Source of the DNA: Microbacterium mitrae
Lineage (GTDB): Bacteria > Actinomycetota > Actinomycetes > Actinomycetales > Microbacteriaceae
Assembly (NCBI RefSeq): GCF_008017445.1
Contig: NZ_VRSW01000003.1
Span: 21,514 to 85,513, forward strand
Direction of reading: 5' to 3'
DNA: 64,000 bases
This document shows, in pieces, positions 1-7,020 of this stretch. The notes below the pieces were generated by a model, which worked only from the letters and a program-made list of their open reading frames with translations, did no database searches and was not told the origin of the DNA. Every line of letters starts with the position of its first letter. Position 1 is the stretch's first letter. Made by a program: the position numbers and the translations under genes.

Positions 1-283
1 GTTCTGTTGCGGGCTAGACCCCCGCCGCCCCGCGGCGGGCCCCGCCGGGGGCGGGCCCCCCCCCGACTCGTCTCTGCGTTGCGCGGCTTTTTTCGATAGC
101 ACTTCTCGTCGACGCAGTCAATCCCCTCGGCAGATGAGCCGACGTGTGTCGCAATGAGATCGTGAGGCTGCACCACCATCGCGCGCACCACAGATCATCT
201 ATCCGTCGTGCTGACGGTTCTTGGTAGCGACTTTCTGGCCTCCGCACGGACAAGCATCGATGCGCTGGCGCAGGGGAGCGGTC
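1..283. other. Gene-free leading stretch with GC-only palindrome
   Basis: No credible gene. Bases about 18-62 consist almost only of G and C and can fold on themselves (CCCGCCG/CGGCGGG arms). They may be the terminator of a gene lying left of the window. The remainder presumably carries the promoter of the sugar transporter operon, but I cannot place a convincing -35/-10 pair or a sugar-repressor palindrome. A GGGGAG ribosome binding site at 273-278 precedes the permease start at 284. Confidence 0.4.
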
Positions 284-1272
284 ATGACGCTGAGGTCGGA
301 AACAGAGACGCAATCTGTCGCTGTGCGCGAACGCAAGCGGCGCGGCGTTTTTCGCATGCCGGGCTCGCGCGTTCGATACAACAAGCGTGAGGCGCTTGCC
401 GGTTACCTCTTCATTACGCCGTGGATCGTCGGTTTTCTCATCTTCACCGCTGGTGCGATGGTCTATAGCCTGTACATTTCGTTCAGCGATTACAATCTGG
501 CGACGAACACCGCACGACCCGTCGGGATAGACAACTATGCCCAACTGTTCGATGATCCGAGGGTCGGCGCTTCGCTCGCGAACACCCTGTTTTATGTGGT
601 GATGGCGGTTCCGCTGGAGATCATTTTTGCCCTGCTTCTCGCGATGTTGCTTGCCAGAGTCGGGCGAGGGGCCGGAGTCTTTCGCGTGCTCTACTACCTG
701 CCGAAGATGACGCCCGCGGTAGCAACAGCCGCGGTGTTTTTCCTGCTCTTGAACGGTAATTCCGGCGCGATCAACCAGTTCTTACGCTTGTTCGGAATCG
801 AGGGCCCGGCCCGCAGTGGCTGGTCGATCCGGCGTGGGTCAAGCCGAGCATCGTGATCATGACGCTGTGGACGGTAGCCGGAACCATGGTGATTTTCCTC
901 GCCGCGCTGAAGAACGTGCCAAACGAACTGTATGAAGTCGCATCTCTCGACGGAGCGGGGGCTATCCGCAAGTTCTTCTCGATCACGTTGCCGATGATCT
1001 CCGGCGCTATGTTCTTCAACGTCATTGTGCTGTCGATCGCCGCGTTTCAGATCTTCGACCAGGCATTCATCATCTTCTGGCGCGACCAAAGTAACTCATC
1101 GCCAGAGGCGTCGCTGTTTTACGCGATTTATCTCTTTCAACAGGCGTTCCGCCAGTTCAATTTCGGGTTCGCGGCTGCAATGGCGTGGCTTCTGTTCGTG
1201 ATCATTCTCATCTTCACCGTCATCCAAGTGAAGTTTGGCAATCGTTTCGTGTTCTATGAGGGAGACAAATAA
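284..1272 (+). pseudogene. Sugar ABC transporter permease (MalF/UgpA-like), frameshifted
   Basis: This is the first inner-membrane permease of a CUT1-type carbohydrate importer. The ATG at 284 follows GGGGAG at 273-278. The protein begins with a basic cytoplasmic segment and a first membrane helix around YLFITPWIVGFLIF. The frame is broken near 803-813: frame 2 reads to LFGIEG, while the rest (MTLWTVAGTMVIFLAAL, then the EAA-loop segment EVASLDGAGAIRKFF) continues in frame 1 to 1272. Adding one base in the G/C run would restore GIEGPGPQWLVDPAWVKPS and a product of about 329 residues, the family length. It is either a real one-base deletion or a sequencing error. The second permease starts on its stop codon. 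Confidence 0.8.
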
Positions 1273-2228
1273 TGTCGGCTCCGCTTCAGCAATTGCGTCA
1301 GCCTGTCACCCCGTCACCGGACTCGCAAACGACCAACCTAGTGGTTCCGAAACGCGGCTCAAAATTTCGTCGCGGGTTAAACCAGCCAAAGAGCTTTGTC
1401 GCGCGCATCGTCTTAGCCGTGTTGCTTGTGCTGTTCTCCTTGCTGTTTCTCTATCCGTTCGCCTGGCTCATCGCCGCGAGCCTCAAGCCACGCGGCGAGG
1501 TCTTCGACAACGCCCTCATTCCCAAAACCGTGGTTCCGGAGAATTACGTCGAAGTGTGGAACCAGTTGCCTCTGCTGAGTTGGATGTGGAACAGCATCGC
1601 AATTGCTTTGCTCGCAGCGGGAGCCGTCGCCATTTCGAGTTCGATTGTCGCGTTCGGATTCGCCTACTTCAAATTTCCGGGGCGAGGATTGTTGTTCGGG
1701 CTGGTGTTGGCGACGATGATGCTGCCGGGTGCCGTCACGATGATCCCGATCTATCTGATCTGGAAGCAAACGGGCATGCTGGGCACGTGGGTGCCGCTAT
1801 GGGGCATGAACCTCTTCGGCTCGGCGTTTTACATCTTCTTGCAACGGCAGTTCTTTCTCGGGCTACCGAAGGAGCTGTTTGAGGCGGCACGCCTCGACGG
1901 CGCCAATTACTGGGGACTGTTCTGGCGCATCGCGATGCCGCTGTCCATCCCCTCGTTTGTCATTGTCTTCTTGTTTGAGTTTCAAGCCAGCTGGAACAAC
2001 CTGCAATCGGCTCTCATCTATCTCAATGCGGGCGAAGTCGAAGACTTCACGGCGCCTCTCGGTATCGCTTTCGCGATGACGAAATACAGCCCCACGGCCG
2101 GAGGCCATGGCGACTATCAGTACGTCATGGTTGCGTCCCTCATCGTTACTCTCCCCATGCTCATCCTCTTCGCTTTCGGCCAGCGGTACTTCATCGAAGG
2201 TGTCGCAACGCAGGGCCGAAAAGGTTGA
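1272..2228 (+). CDS. Sugar ABC transporter permease (MalG/UgpE-like)
   Basis: This is the second permease of the CUT1 importer, 318 residues, about six membrane helices. The ATG overlaps the TAA of the upstream permease, so the two are translationally coupled. The EAA loop that contacts the ATPase is visible as EAARLDGANYWGLFWRIAMP near residues 200-220. The first roughly 45 residues are a polar cytoplasmic leader before the first helix (VLAVLLVLFSLLFLYPFAWL). No ATP-binding subunit is encoded nearby. That is common in actinobacteria, where a shared MsiK-type ATPase serves several importers. The substrate cannot be told from the sequence. Confidence 0.9.
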   Translation: MSAPLQQLRQPVTPSPDSQTTNLVVPKRGSKFRRGLNQPKSFVARIVLAVLLVLFSLLFLYPFAWLIAASLKPRGEVFDNALIPKTVVPENYVEVWNQLPLLSWMWNSIAIALLAAGAVAISSSIVAFGFAYFKFPGRGLLFGLVLATMMLPGAVTMIPIYLIWKQTGMLGTWVPLWGMNLFGSAFYIFLQRQFFLGLPKELFEAARLDGANYWGLFWRIAMPLSIPSFVIVFLFEFQASWNNLQSALIYLNAGEVEDFTAPLGIAFAMTKYSPTAGGHGDYQYVMVASLIVTLPMLILFAFGQRYFIEGVATQGRKG

Positions 2229-2255
2229 CCGATACACAACTCGAAAGGAACAGAG

Positions 2256-3617
2256 ATGCGAAATCGCACAATTGGAATTGCGGCGCTCGCCGCGGCATCG
2301 CTGCTACTCGCCGGATGCGGCAGCGGTGGCGCCGGTGCGGCTGGCGACGCAGATTTCACAGCAGAACCGTCTGGAACCCTCAACGCGTGGGGGTTTGAGA
2401 ACGCGGACGACGTCGGAACCTCGAGGCTGGACTTCGCTGCCGAGAAGTTGGATGGGGTGGAGGTCAAACTCGATGCCACCGCTTTCGACGCCCAAAAATT
2501 CACCACACGCGTTGCTGGCGGCAACGTGCCAGACGTTGTACAGATGGATCGCCGCTATGTGACGACGTACGCCGCACAGGGGCTGATCATGCCGTTGAGC
2601 GCCTGCTTTGACGCGCACGATGTCAAACCGCGCGATCACTGGTATCCGTCGGTCGTTGACGACGTCACCTATGACGATGAAATCTGGGCGGTGCCGCAGT
2701 TCTATCAGCCACCGGCAATTATCGTCAATAAGAAGGTGCTCGACGAAGCGGGTGTGTCGGCAGATGAATTTGACACGTCTAACCCCGACAAGCTGATTGC
2801 GGCGATTGGCAAGATTTACCAGGAGTCCGGCGGCGTGCCAACGCGACTCGGGTTTGATCCGATGGCTACTGGCCAGTCGGGCCTGTGGATTTTGGGCATG
2901 GGCGGGCAACTCAATGATGCTGACGGTGCTCCGACGCTTGACGACGAGAGCAATATCGCGGGTCTTGAGATGTTGAAAAAGATCACCGACGCACAGGGTG
3001 GCTACGCGAAAGTGAAGAGCTTCACCGACTCATTTGACACATTTGGTGACAACAATCAGTACGTCGCCGGTCAGGTGGGGGCGCAGATTAACGCGCAGTG
3101 GTACCCGAACGTACTGGGGCCATACGCCGATCAGATCGACATCGAGGCGGTTCCCTTCCGCAACGCTGACGGCGAGCCGTTCTCTGTCGCGTCGGGCACG
3201 TCTTTTGTCATTCCCGTCGGATCAAAGAACCCCGCAGCCGCTTGCGCGTGGATGATCAACCTCACCTCCGATGATGCGTGGATGGCAGCTGGCGAGGCGC
3301 GGGCCACCACGCTCACTGAAAATGGCGGGCTCAATACCGGTTTGTTCACCGGCTCACCCGCTAGCGACAAAGCTATTCGCGACAAGTTCGTGGTTGAGAC
3401 AGGAAACGCCGGGTTCGATCAAGTGATCGCAACGTACTACGACGTTGCAGATTACGGTCAGTCGTTCGGATCTTCGCCAGCCGGACAAGAAATTCAGAAT
3501 GAGCTGAATAACGCCGTCACTGCCACCTTGTTGGGCGACAAGACCGCCGAACAGGCGCTTGCAGACGCTCAAGATGCGGCCCTGCGCGCGTACGAGAGTG
3601 CTATTGCCGGCCAATAG
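2256..3617 (+). CDS. Extracellular sugar-binding lipoprotein of ABC importer
   Basis: This is a 453-residue solute-binding protein of the bacterial extracellular binding protein family 1. It has a lipoprotein signal peptide: basic start, hydrophobic core, and lipobox LLAGC with the lipidated Cys at residue 21, followed by a Gly-rich linker. It is anchored outside the membrane and delivers sugar to the two permeases encoded just upstream (28-base gap). AAAGG before the ATG serves as ribosome binding site. The order permease-permease-binding protein is the reverse of the common arrangement. With permease 1 frameshifted, the transporter may be inactive. Confidence 0.9.
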   Translation: MRNRTIGIAALAAASLLLAGCGSGGAGAAGDADFTAEPSGTLNAWGFENADDVGTSRLDFAAEKLDGVEVKLDATAFDAQKFTTRVAGGNVPDVVQMDRRYVTTYAAQGLIMPLSACFDAHDVKPRDHWYPSVVDDVTYDDEIWAVPQFYQPPAIIVNKKVLDEAGVSADEFDTSNPDKLIAAIGKIYQESGGVPTRLGFDPMATGQSGLWILGMGGQLNDADGAPTLDDESNIAGLEMLKKITDAQGGYAKVKSFTDSFDTFGDNNQYVAGQVGAQINAQWYPNVLGPYADQIDIEAVPFRNADGEPFSVASGTSFVIPVGSKNPAAACAWMINLTSDDAWMAAGEARATTLTENGGLNTGLFTGSPASDKAIRDKFVVETGNAGFDQVIATYYDVADYGQSFGSSPAGQEIQNELNNAVTATLLGDKTAEQALADAQDAALRAYESAIAGQ

Positions 3618-3630
3618 CCGGGTGACACGC

Positions 3631-3673
3631 GATGGGCTGGTCGACCGTGCGAATCCGCGGCGACCGGCCCATC
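3631..3673. terminator. Hairpin after sugar importer operon
   Basis: Arms at 3631-3643 (GATGGGCTGGTCG) and 3661-3673 pair over 13 positions with one G-U. The hairpin lies 14 bases after the binding-protein stop. There is no long T-run. Confidence 0.6.
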
Positions 3674-3765
3674 GGAGCTCCTCAGCACAACGCGCCGCTC
3701 GTTAAACTGTCATCAGTGGTTTGAGGTGTTGGTGCGGCCGGATATGCCCCGAGCGAAGCAGGTGG

Positions 3766-4809
3766 ATGAACAACCAGGTTTATAGCGCGATCATGGCGAT
3801 CTTGCTGGGCGCGGTCGTGTGCATCGTCGTATTCGTTCCATTCGTGGCGGTGAGCTACCGCCGTCGCGGCACGCTGACCTTCGGACGTATTGTGCTGTGG
3901 GCTGCGGCTGCCGTCTATGGCCTCGCGATCTGGACATACACGCTTCTGCCACTTCCGGAGTCCGACGGTTACGCGTGCGCCCCCATCAACCTTGACCCAT
4001 CGACTGTCGTCGATGACGTGCGCGACGCGCTCGCGACCGGCAACCCGCTGACGAGCGTGTTCTTGTTGCAACTCGTATTTAACGTGTTGTTGTTTGTTCC
4101 GCTCGGGTTCTTTCTGCGCGTGCTGGCTGGCCGCGGCATTGTGGTTGCTGGCCTGGTCGGTCTCGGAATCTCACTGATCATCGAGTTCACGCAGGTCACC
4201 GGCGCGTGGGGTCTGTATCCGTGCGCGTATCGAATTTTCGATGTCGTCGACATGATGACCAACACCTCCGGTGCGCTGATTGGCTCGATCATTGCACTCA
4301 TGGTTCCGCGCCACCTCCGCGCAACCGACCTCAGCGCCGAAGCTGCTGAACCGCGCCCCGTTACTCGGTGGCGCCGGTTGCTTGCGATGCTCTGCGATGC
4401 GCTGGGCTTCTGGCTCGTTGCCGTCGGCGTGACGGTGACGATTGCTCTCGGCTATTCGGTGCTTACGGGAATCACCGACATCGGCGAATGGCCCGCCACC
4501 GTCGGCGCCGCAGCCGCCGTCGCGCTGTGGAGCATTTTCACGCTCGCCACCGGTCAATCGGTCGGCGACTACTCGGTCATGTTGCGATATGTCGAGCCGC
4601 GGGTGCCCGTTGTCGTCGCCCGCATTTTGCGTCCCATGGGCGGAATCGTTGGCTGGTACTTGATCGGTCTCGTGCCCCTTATCGGGGGCCAGCTCGCCCC
4701 TGCGTTCGCGCTCGCGACGTTCATCCTGATCTTCTTTACTCCCGACTCCCGCGGCCTCCCAGGCTTCATCTCGACCCAGCGCCTCGTCGACGCCCGGGAA
4801 CCCCGGTAA
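3766..4809 (+). CDS. VanZ-like / RDD-like membrane protein
   Basis: This 347-residue integral membrane protein has two parts. The first half (about residues 1-190) has several helices and the VanZ-type pattern of short loops, including NVLLFVPLGFFLRVL and SLIIEFTQ. The second half starts at RLLAMLCDALGFW and contains TGQSVGDYSVMLRYV, which resembles the RDD domain. VanZ/RDD fusions are known in actinobacteria, but no reaction is established. The start is set at ATG 3766, because the 15 codons upstream in frame are Cys/Arg-rich and unlike a membrane protein start. The gene is monocistronic. Confidence 0.75.
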   Translation: MNNQVYSAIMAILLGAVVCIVVFVPFVAVSYRRRGTLTFGRIVLWAAAAVYGLAIWTYTLLPLPESDGYACAPINLDPSTVVDDVRDALATGNPLTSVFLLQLVFNVLLFVPLGFFLRVLAGRGIVVAGLVGLGISLIIEFTQVTGAWGLYPCAYRIFDVVDMMTNTSGALIGSIIALMVPRHLRATDLSAEAAEPRPVTRWRRLLAMLCDALGFWLVAVGVTVTIALGYSVLTGITDIGEWPATVGAAAAVALWSIFTLATGQSVGDYSVMLRYVEPRVPVVVARILRPMGGIVGWYLIGLVPLIGGQLAPAFALATFILIFFTPDSRGLPGFISTQRLVDAREPR

Positions 4810-4810
4810 A

Positions 4811-4859
4811 TGTCGCGAAACCCGGTAAATTTCGCCCGAAAAGTGCGGGTTTCGCGACA
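4811..4859. repeat. 49-bp intergenic palindrome F
   Basis: Perfect 14-bp arms TGTCGCGAAACCCG (4811-4824) and CGGGTTTCGCGACA (4846-4859) surround a 21-base loop. The element sits directly after the VanZ-like gene and may end its transcription. It is followed by two GGAACCACG motifs (4881-4903). It is the shortest of the palindromes found in the motif-rich islands of this window. Confidence 0.75.
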
Positions 4860-4911
4860 AAGCACGGGTTTCAGGACAGCGGAACCACGGGGTGCGGAAC
4901 CACGCGCTCGA

Positions 4912-6062
4912 AGCTTCTATGTTTGTCAACCGTTTTCGAGGAGGCGGTAGATGTGTCGGGCGAGGAGTCGTTTGAGGCTGCGTCGGATGTTGCGGTCGGT
5001 GTCTCCGTCTGCTCGGCGGCGGGCGGCGTAGGCGAGGGTTTCGGGGTGTGATCGCCATCGGGTCATGATGACGCGGTGCAGGGCCGCGTTGAGGCGTCTG
5101 TCGCCGCCGCGGTCGAGGCGGTGTTGGGTTTTGTTGCCGCTGGATGCGGGTTTCGGGGCGACTCCGGCGAGGCGGGCGAACGCGGCTTCGGAGTGGATGC
5201 GGCCGGGGTGTGACCAGGACGCGAGGAACTGGGCCGCGCTGACGGGTCCGATGCCGGGTTCGGCGATCAGTTGCGGGGCGAGGGTCGTGGTCCAGCCAGC
5301 GAGCTCGGTCTTGTTCCGGTTGATGTCGGTGGTGAGTGCGCGGATGCGGGTCGCGAGACGGATGGCTTCCGCGCGGGCGGTGCGGGTATCGATCGCGTCG
5401 CTGCTGCGGGTGCGCCAGGCCGCGATGCGGGTGATTTGGGTGGCGGTCAGGGCGCGGCGGGTGTCGATGCCGAGATCGAAGCGGCGCGTCAGCGCGTTGA
5501 GCGCGTTGATCGCTTGGGTGCGTTCCCGGGTCATGTCGGTGCGGGCAGTGAGGAGGATCTGGATCGCGTCGCGCTCCGGCCCGGCTTTGCGGTCCGCGAG
5601 GCGTTCAATATCCATCGGGAGAACCGCGGTCGCGGCGGTGCGGGCATCGATCCGGTCGTCTTTGCCCGCGGGCCGGTAACGGATGTGTGGGGCTTCAACG
5701 ACGCGCACTCCCGCGCCGGTGAGGGATTCTGCGAGTTGCCGGCCGTAGGAGCCGGCACCATCGATCGCGGCGAGCAGCGCCTGCCCGCCGGTCGCTTCGT
5801 GGAGCCAGTGCGCGGCACGAGAATTCCCGGCCGGGTTGGCGGGAAACGAGCGCTCCGCGATGAGGCGGCCGGTGTAGTCCATGAGCGCGTACTGGTGTTT
5901 CTGGGAATGCGTATCAACGCCGGTGACGAACCGGTAGTTGTCTGCAACGATAGTCACTGCGATCTCCTTTGAATCGAATGGGCGGTCGTGGCCGACGCCC
6001 GGGATCTACAGGAAATCGTCGTGGGACAAAACTGTCATGAGCCATCACGGCAGAGCTTCTAT
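4912..6062 (-). mobile_element. IS110-family insertion sequence (ends tentative)
   Basis: The element contains one DEDD transposase gene on the minus strand. IS110 elements lack long inverted repeats and transpose through a bridge RNA made from a noncoding end. The tentative ends are the 9-bp direct repeat AGCTTCTAT at 4912-4920 and 6054-6062, which flank the gene closely. This leaves about 100 bases upstream of the gene and very few downstream. If the element is longer, its left end would extend into 6063-6250. It lies in an intergenic space beside palindrome F and disrupts no recognisable gene. Confidence 0.45.
4926..5957 (-). CDS. IS110-family transposase
   Basis: This 343-residue DEDD transposase of the IS110 group has an intact reading frame. 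The N-terminal RuvC-like domain has GVDTHSQKH with the first Asp at residue 15, then AIDGAGSYG and the KDDRIDARTAA segment. The C-terminal Transposase_20 domain has the helix-hairpin-like IAEPGIGPVSAAQFLASW, followed by the serine-containing motif PASSGNKTQHRLDRGGDRRLNAALH-type segment. All expected blocks are present, so the enzyme could be active. Codon usage is GC-rich and Arg-heavy, somewhat unlike its neighbours. Confidence 0.93.
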   Translation of the reverse strand: MTIVADNYRFVTGVDTHSQKHQYALMDYTGRLIAERSFPANPAGNSRAAHWLHEATGGQALLAAIDGAGSYGRQLAESLTGAGVRVVEAPHIRYRPAGKDDRIDARTAATAVLPMDIERLADRKAGPERDAIQILLTARTDMTRERTQAINALNALTRRFDLGIDTRRALTATQITRIAAWRTRSSDAIDTRTARAEAIRLATRIRALTTDINRNKTELAGWTTTLAPQLIAEPGIGPVSAAQFLASWSHPGRIHSEAAFARLAGVAPKPASSGNKTQHRLDRGGDRRLNAALHRVIMTRWRSHPETLAYAARRRADGDTDRNIRRSLKRLLARHIYRLLENG

Positions 6063-6255
6063 CAAGTCACCACGACGGGCAGAACCCGGCGTCGGCACCC
6101 ACCACCAGACGGACAATTCGAGCGCAAGACACACGCAAACGCGGTCAGTTGAGCGATGAGTCACGTCCAGCAGCAAGTACCAACACCGAGCCTGTCAGCA
6201 GACACCGTCGGCCACCACCCACACTGACAGTTGAGCGAGGACGCGAAGCGACCGA
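5958..6255. other. Noncoding region upstream of IS110 transposase (possible bridge RNA)
   Basis: No gene is supported here. In IS110-group elements the noncoding end 5' of the transposase encodes the bridge RNA that guides recombination. Direct repeats CAGTTGAGCGA occur at about 6146 and 6228, and several small inverted repeats are visible. I cannot fold the region reliably by eye. The right part may simply be the spacer behind the kdp operon. Confidence 0.35.
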
Positions 6256-6304
6256 GACGAAACTGCTGCCCCCGATCGATCACGCCGGGGGCAGCAGTTT
6301 CGTC
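6256..6304 (-). terminator. Strong hairpin ending the kdp operon
   Basis: Perfect 18-bp arms at 6256-6273 and 6287-6304 surround a 13-base loop containing GATCGATC. The hairpin lies 32 bases after the kdpE stop codon on the minus strand. Confidence 0.75.
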
Positions 6305-6336
6305 CCGCTTCGCTCGCGGGGCGGGCGGCACGGGGC

Positions 6337-7020
6337 TCAGGGGCCTGGGGAAATCACCAGGCGGTACCCGAGGCCCTGCTCGGTGATGAGGTGCTGCGGG
6401 TTGGCGGGGTCGGGCTCGAGCTTCTTGCGCAGCTGAGACATGTACAGACGCAAGTAGCCGGAGTCGGTGACGTCGTCGCTGCCCCAAATCTCTTTCAACA
6501 GGGTCGCGCGGGTGACGAGCGCCCCGGTGTTGCGCGCCAGAAACTCCAGCATTTTCAGCTCGGTCGGGGTGAGGTGCACGCGCTCACCATCGCGCGTGAC
6601 CGTGTGCGTCGCGAGGTCAACGACGACGTCACCAAACGCAACCGCTGGTTCCGACGCCACCAGCGTGATGCGACGCGACAGCGCCCGCACGCGCGCCAGC
6701 AGCTCGTCAATCACGAAGGGCTTTGCGAGGTAGTCGTCGGCACCCGCGTCGAGCGCATCGACCTTGTCGCCAGAACCGGTGCGCCCACTCAACACGATGA
6801 TCGGGGCGGTGGTCCAGCCACGGAGCCCGGCGATCACGCCCATGCCGTCGAGGCGCGGCATGCCGAGGTCGAGCAGCACGAGGTCGGGGTGTTCCTTTGC
6901 GGCCAACGCCAGCGTGTCGGCGCCATCGCGTGCCGCCACGACTTCGTACCCCTGAGTCGAGAGCGTGATCCGCAACGCCCGCACCAACTGAGGGTCGTCG
7001 TCGGCGATCAGAATTTTCAT
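6337..7020 (-). CDS. kdpE: KdpE response regulator
   Basis: This is a 227-residue OmpR-family response regulator. The receiver domain (1-120) has the acidic pocket ADDD at residues 6-9, the phospho-acceptor Asp51 in LVLLDLGMP, and the conserved Lys in YLAKPF. The C-terminal winged helix (about 130-225) contains LTPTELKMLEFLARN. KdpE activates kdp transcription under potassium limitation after phosphorylation by KdpD. Its ATG overlaps the kdpD stop (ATGA), so the two are co-translated at the distal end of the operon. Confidence 0.95.
   Translation of the reverse strand: MKILIADDDPQLVRALRITLSTQGYEVVAARDGADTLALAAKEHPDLVLLDLGMPRLDGMGVIAGLRGWTTAPIIVLSGRTGSGDKVDALDAGADDYLAKPFVIDELLARVRALSRRITLVASEPAVAFGDVVVDLATHTVTRDGERVHLTPTELKMLEFLARNTGALVTRATLLKEIWGSDDVTDSGYLRLYMSQLRKKLEPDPANPQHLITEQGLGYRLVISPGP

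Noticed and set aside
14..544. Minus-strand 176-codon ORF over the first permease
   Set aside because: Arg-rich shadow of the plus-strand permease; no family features.
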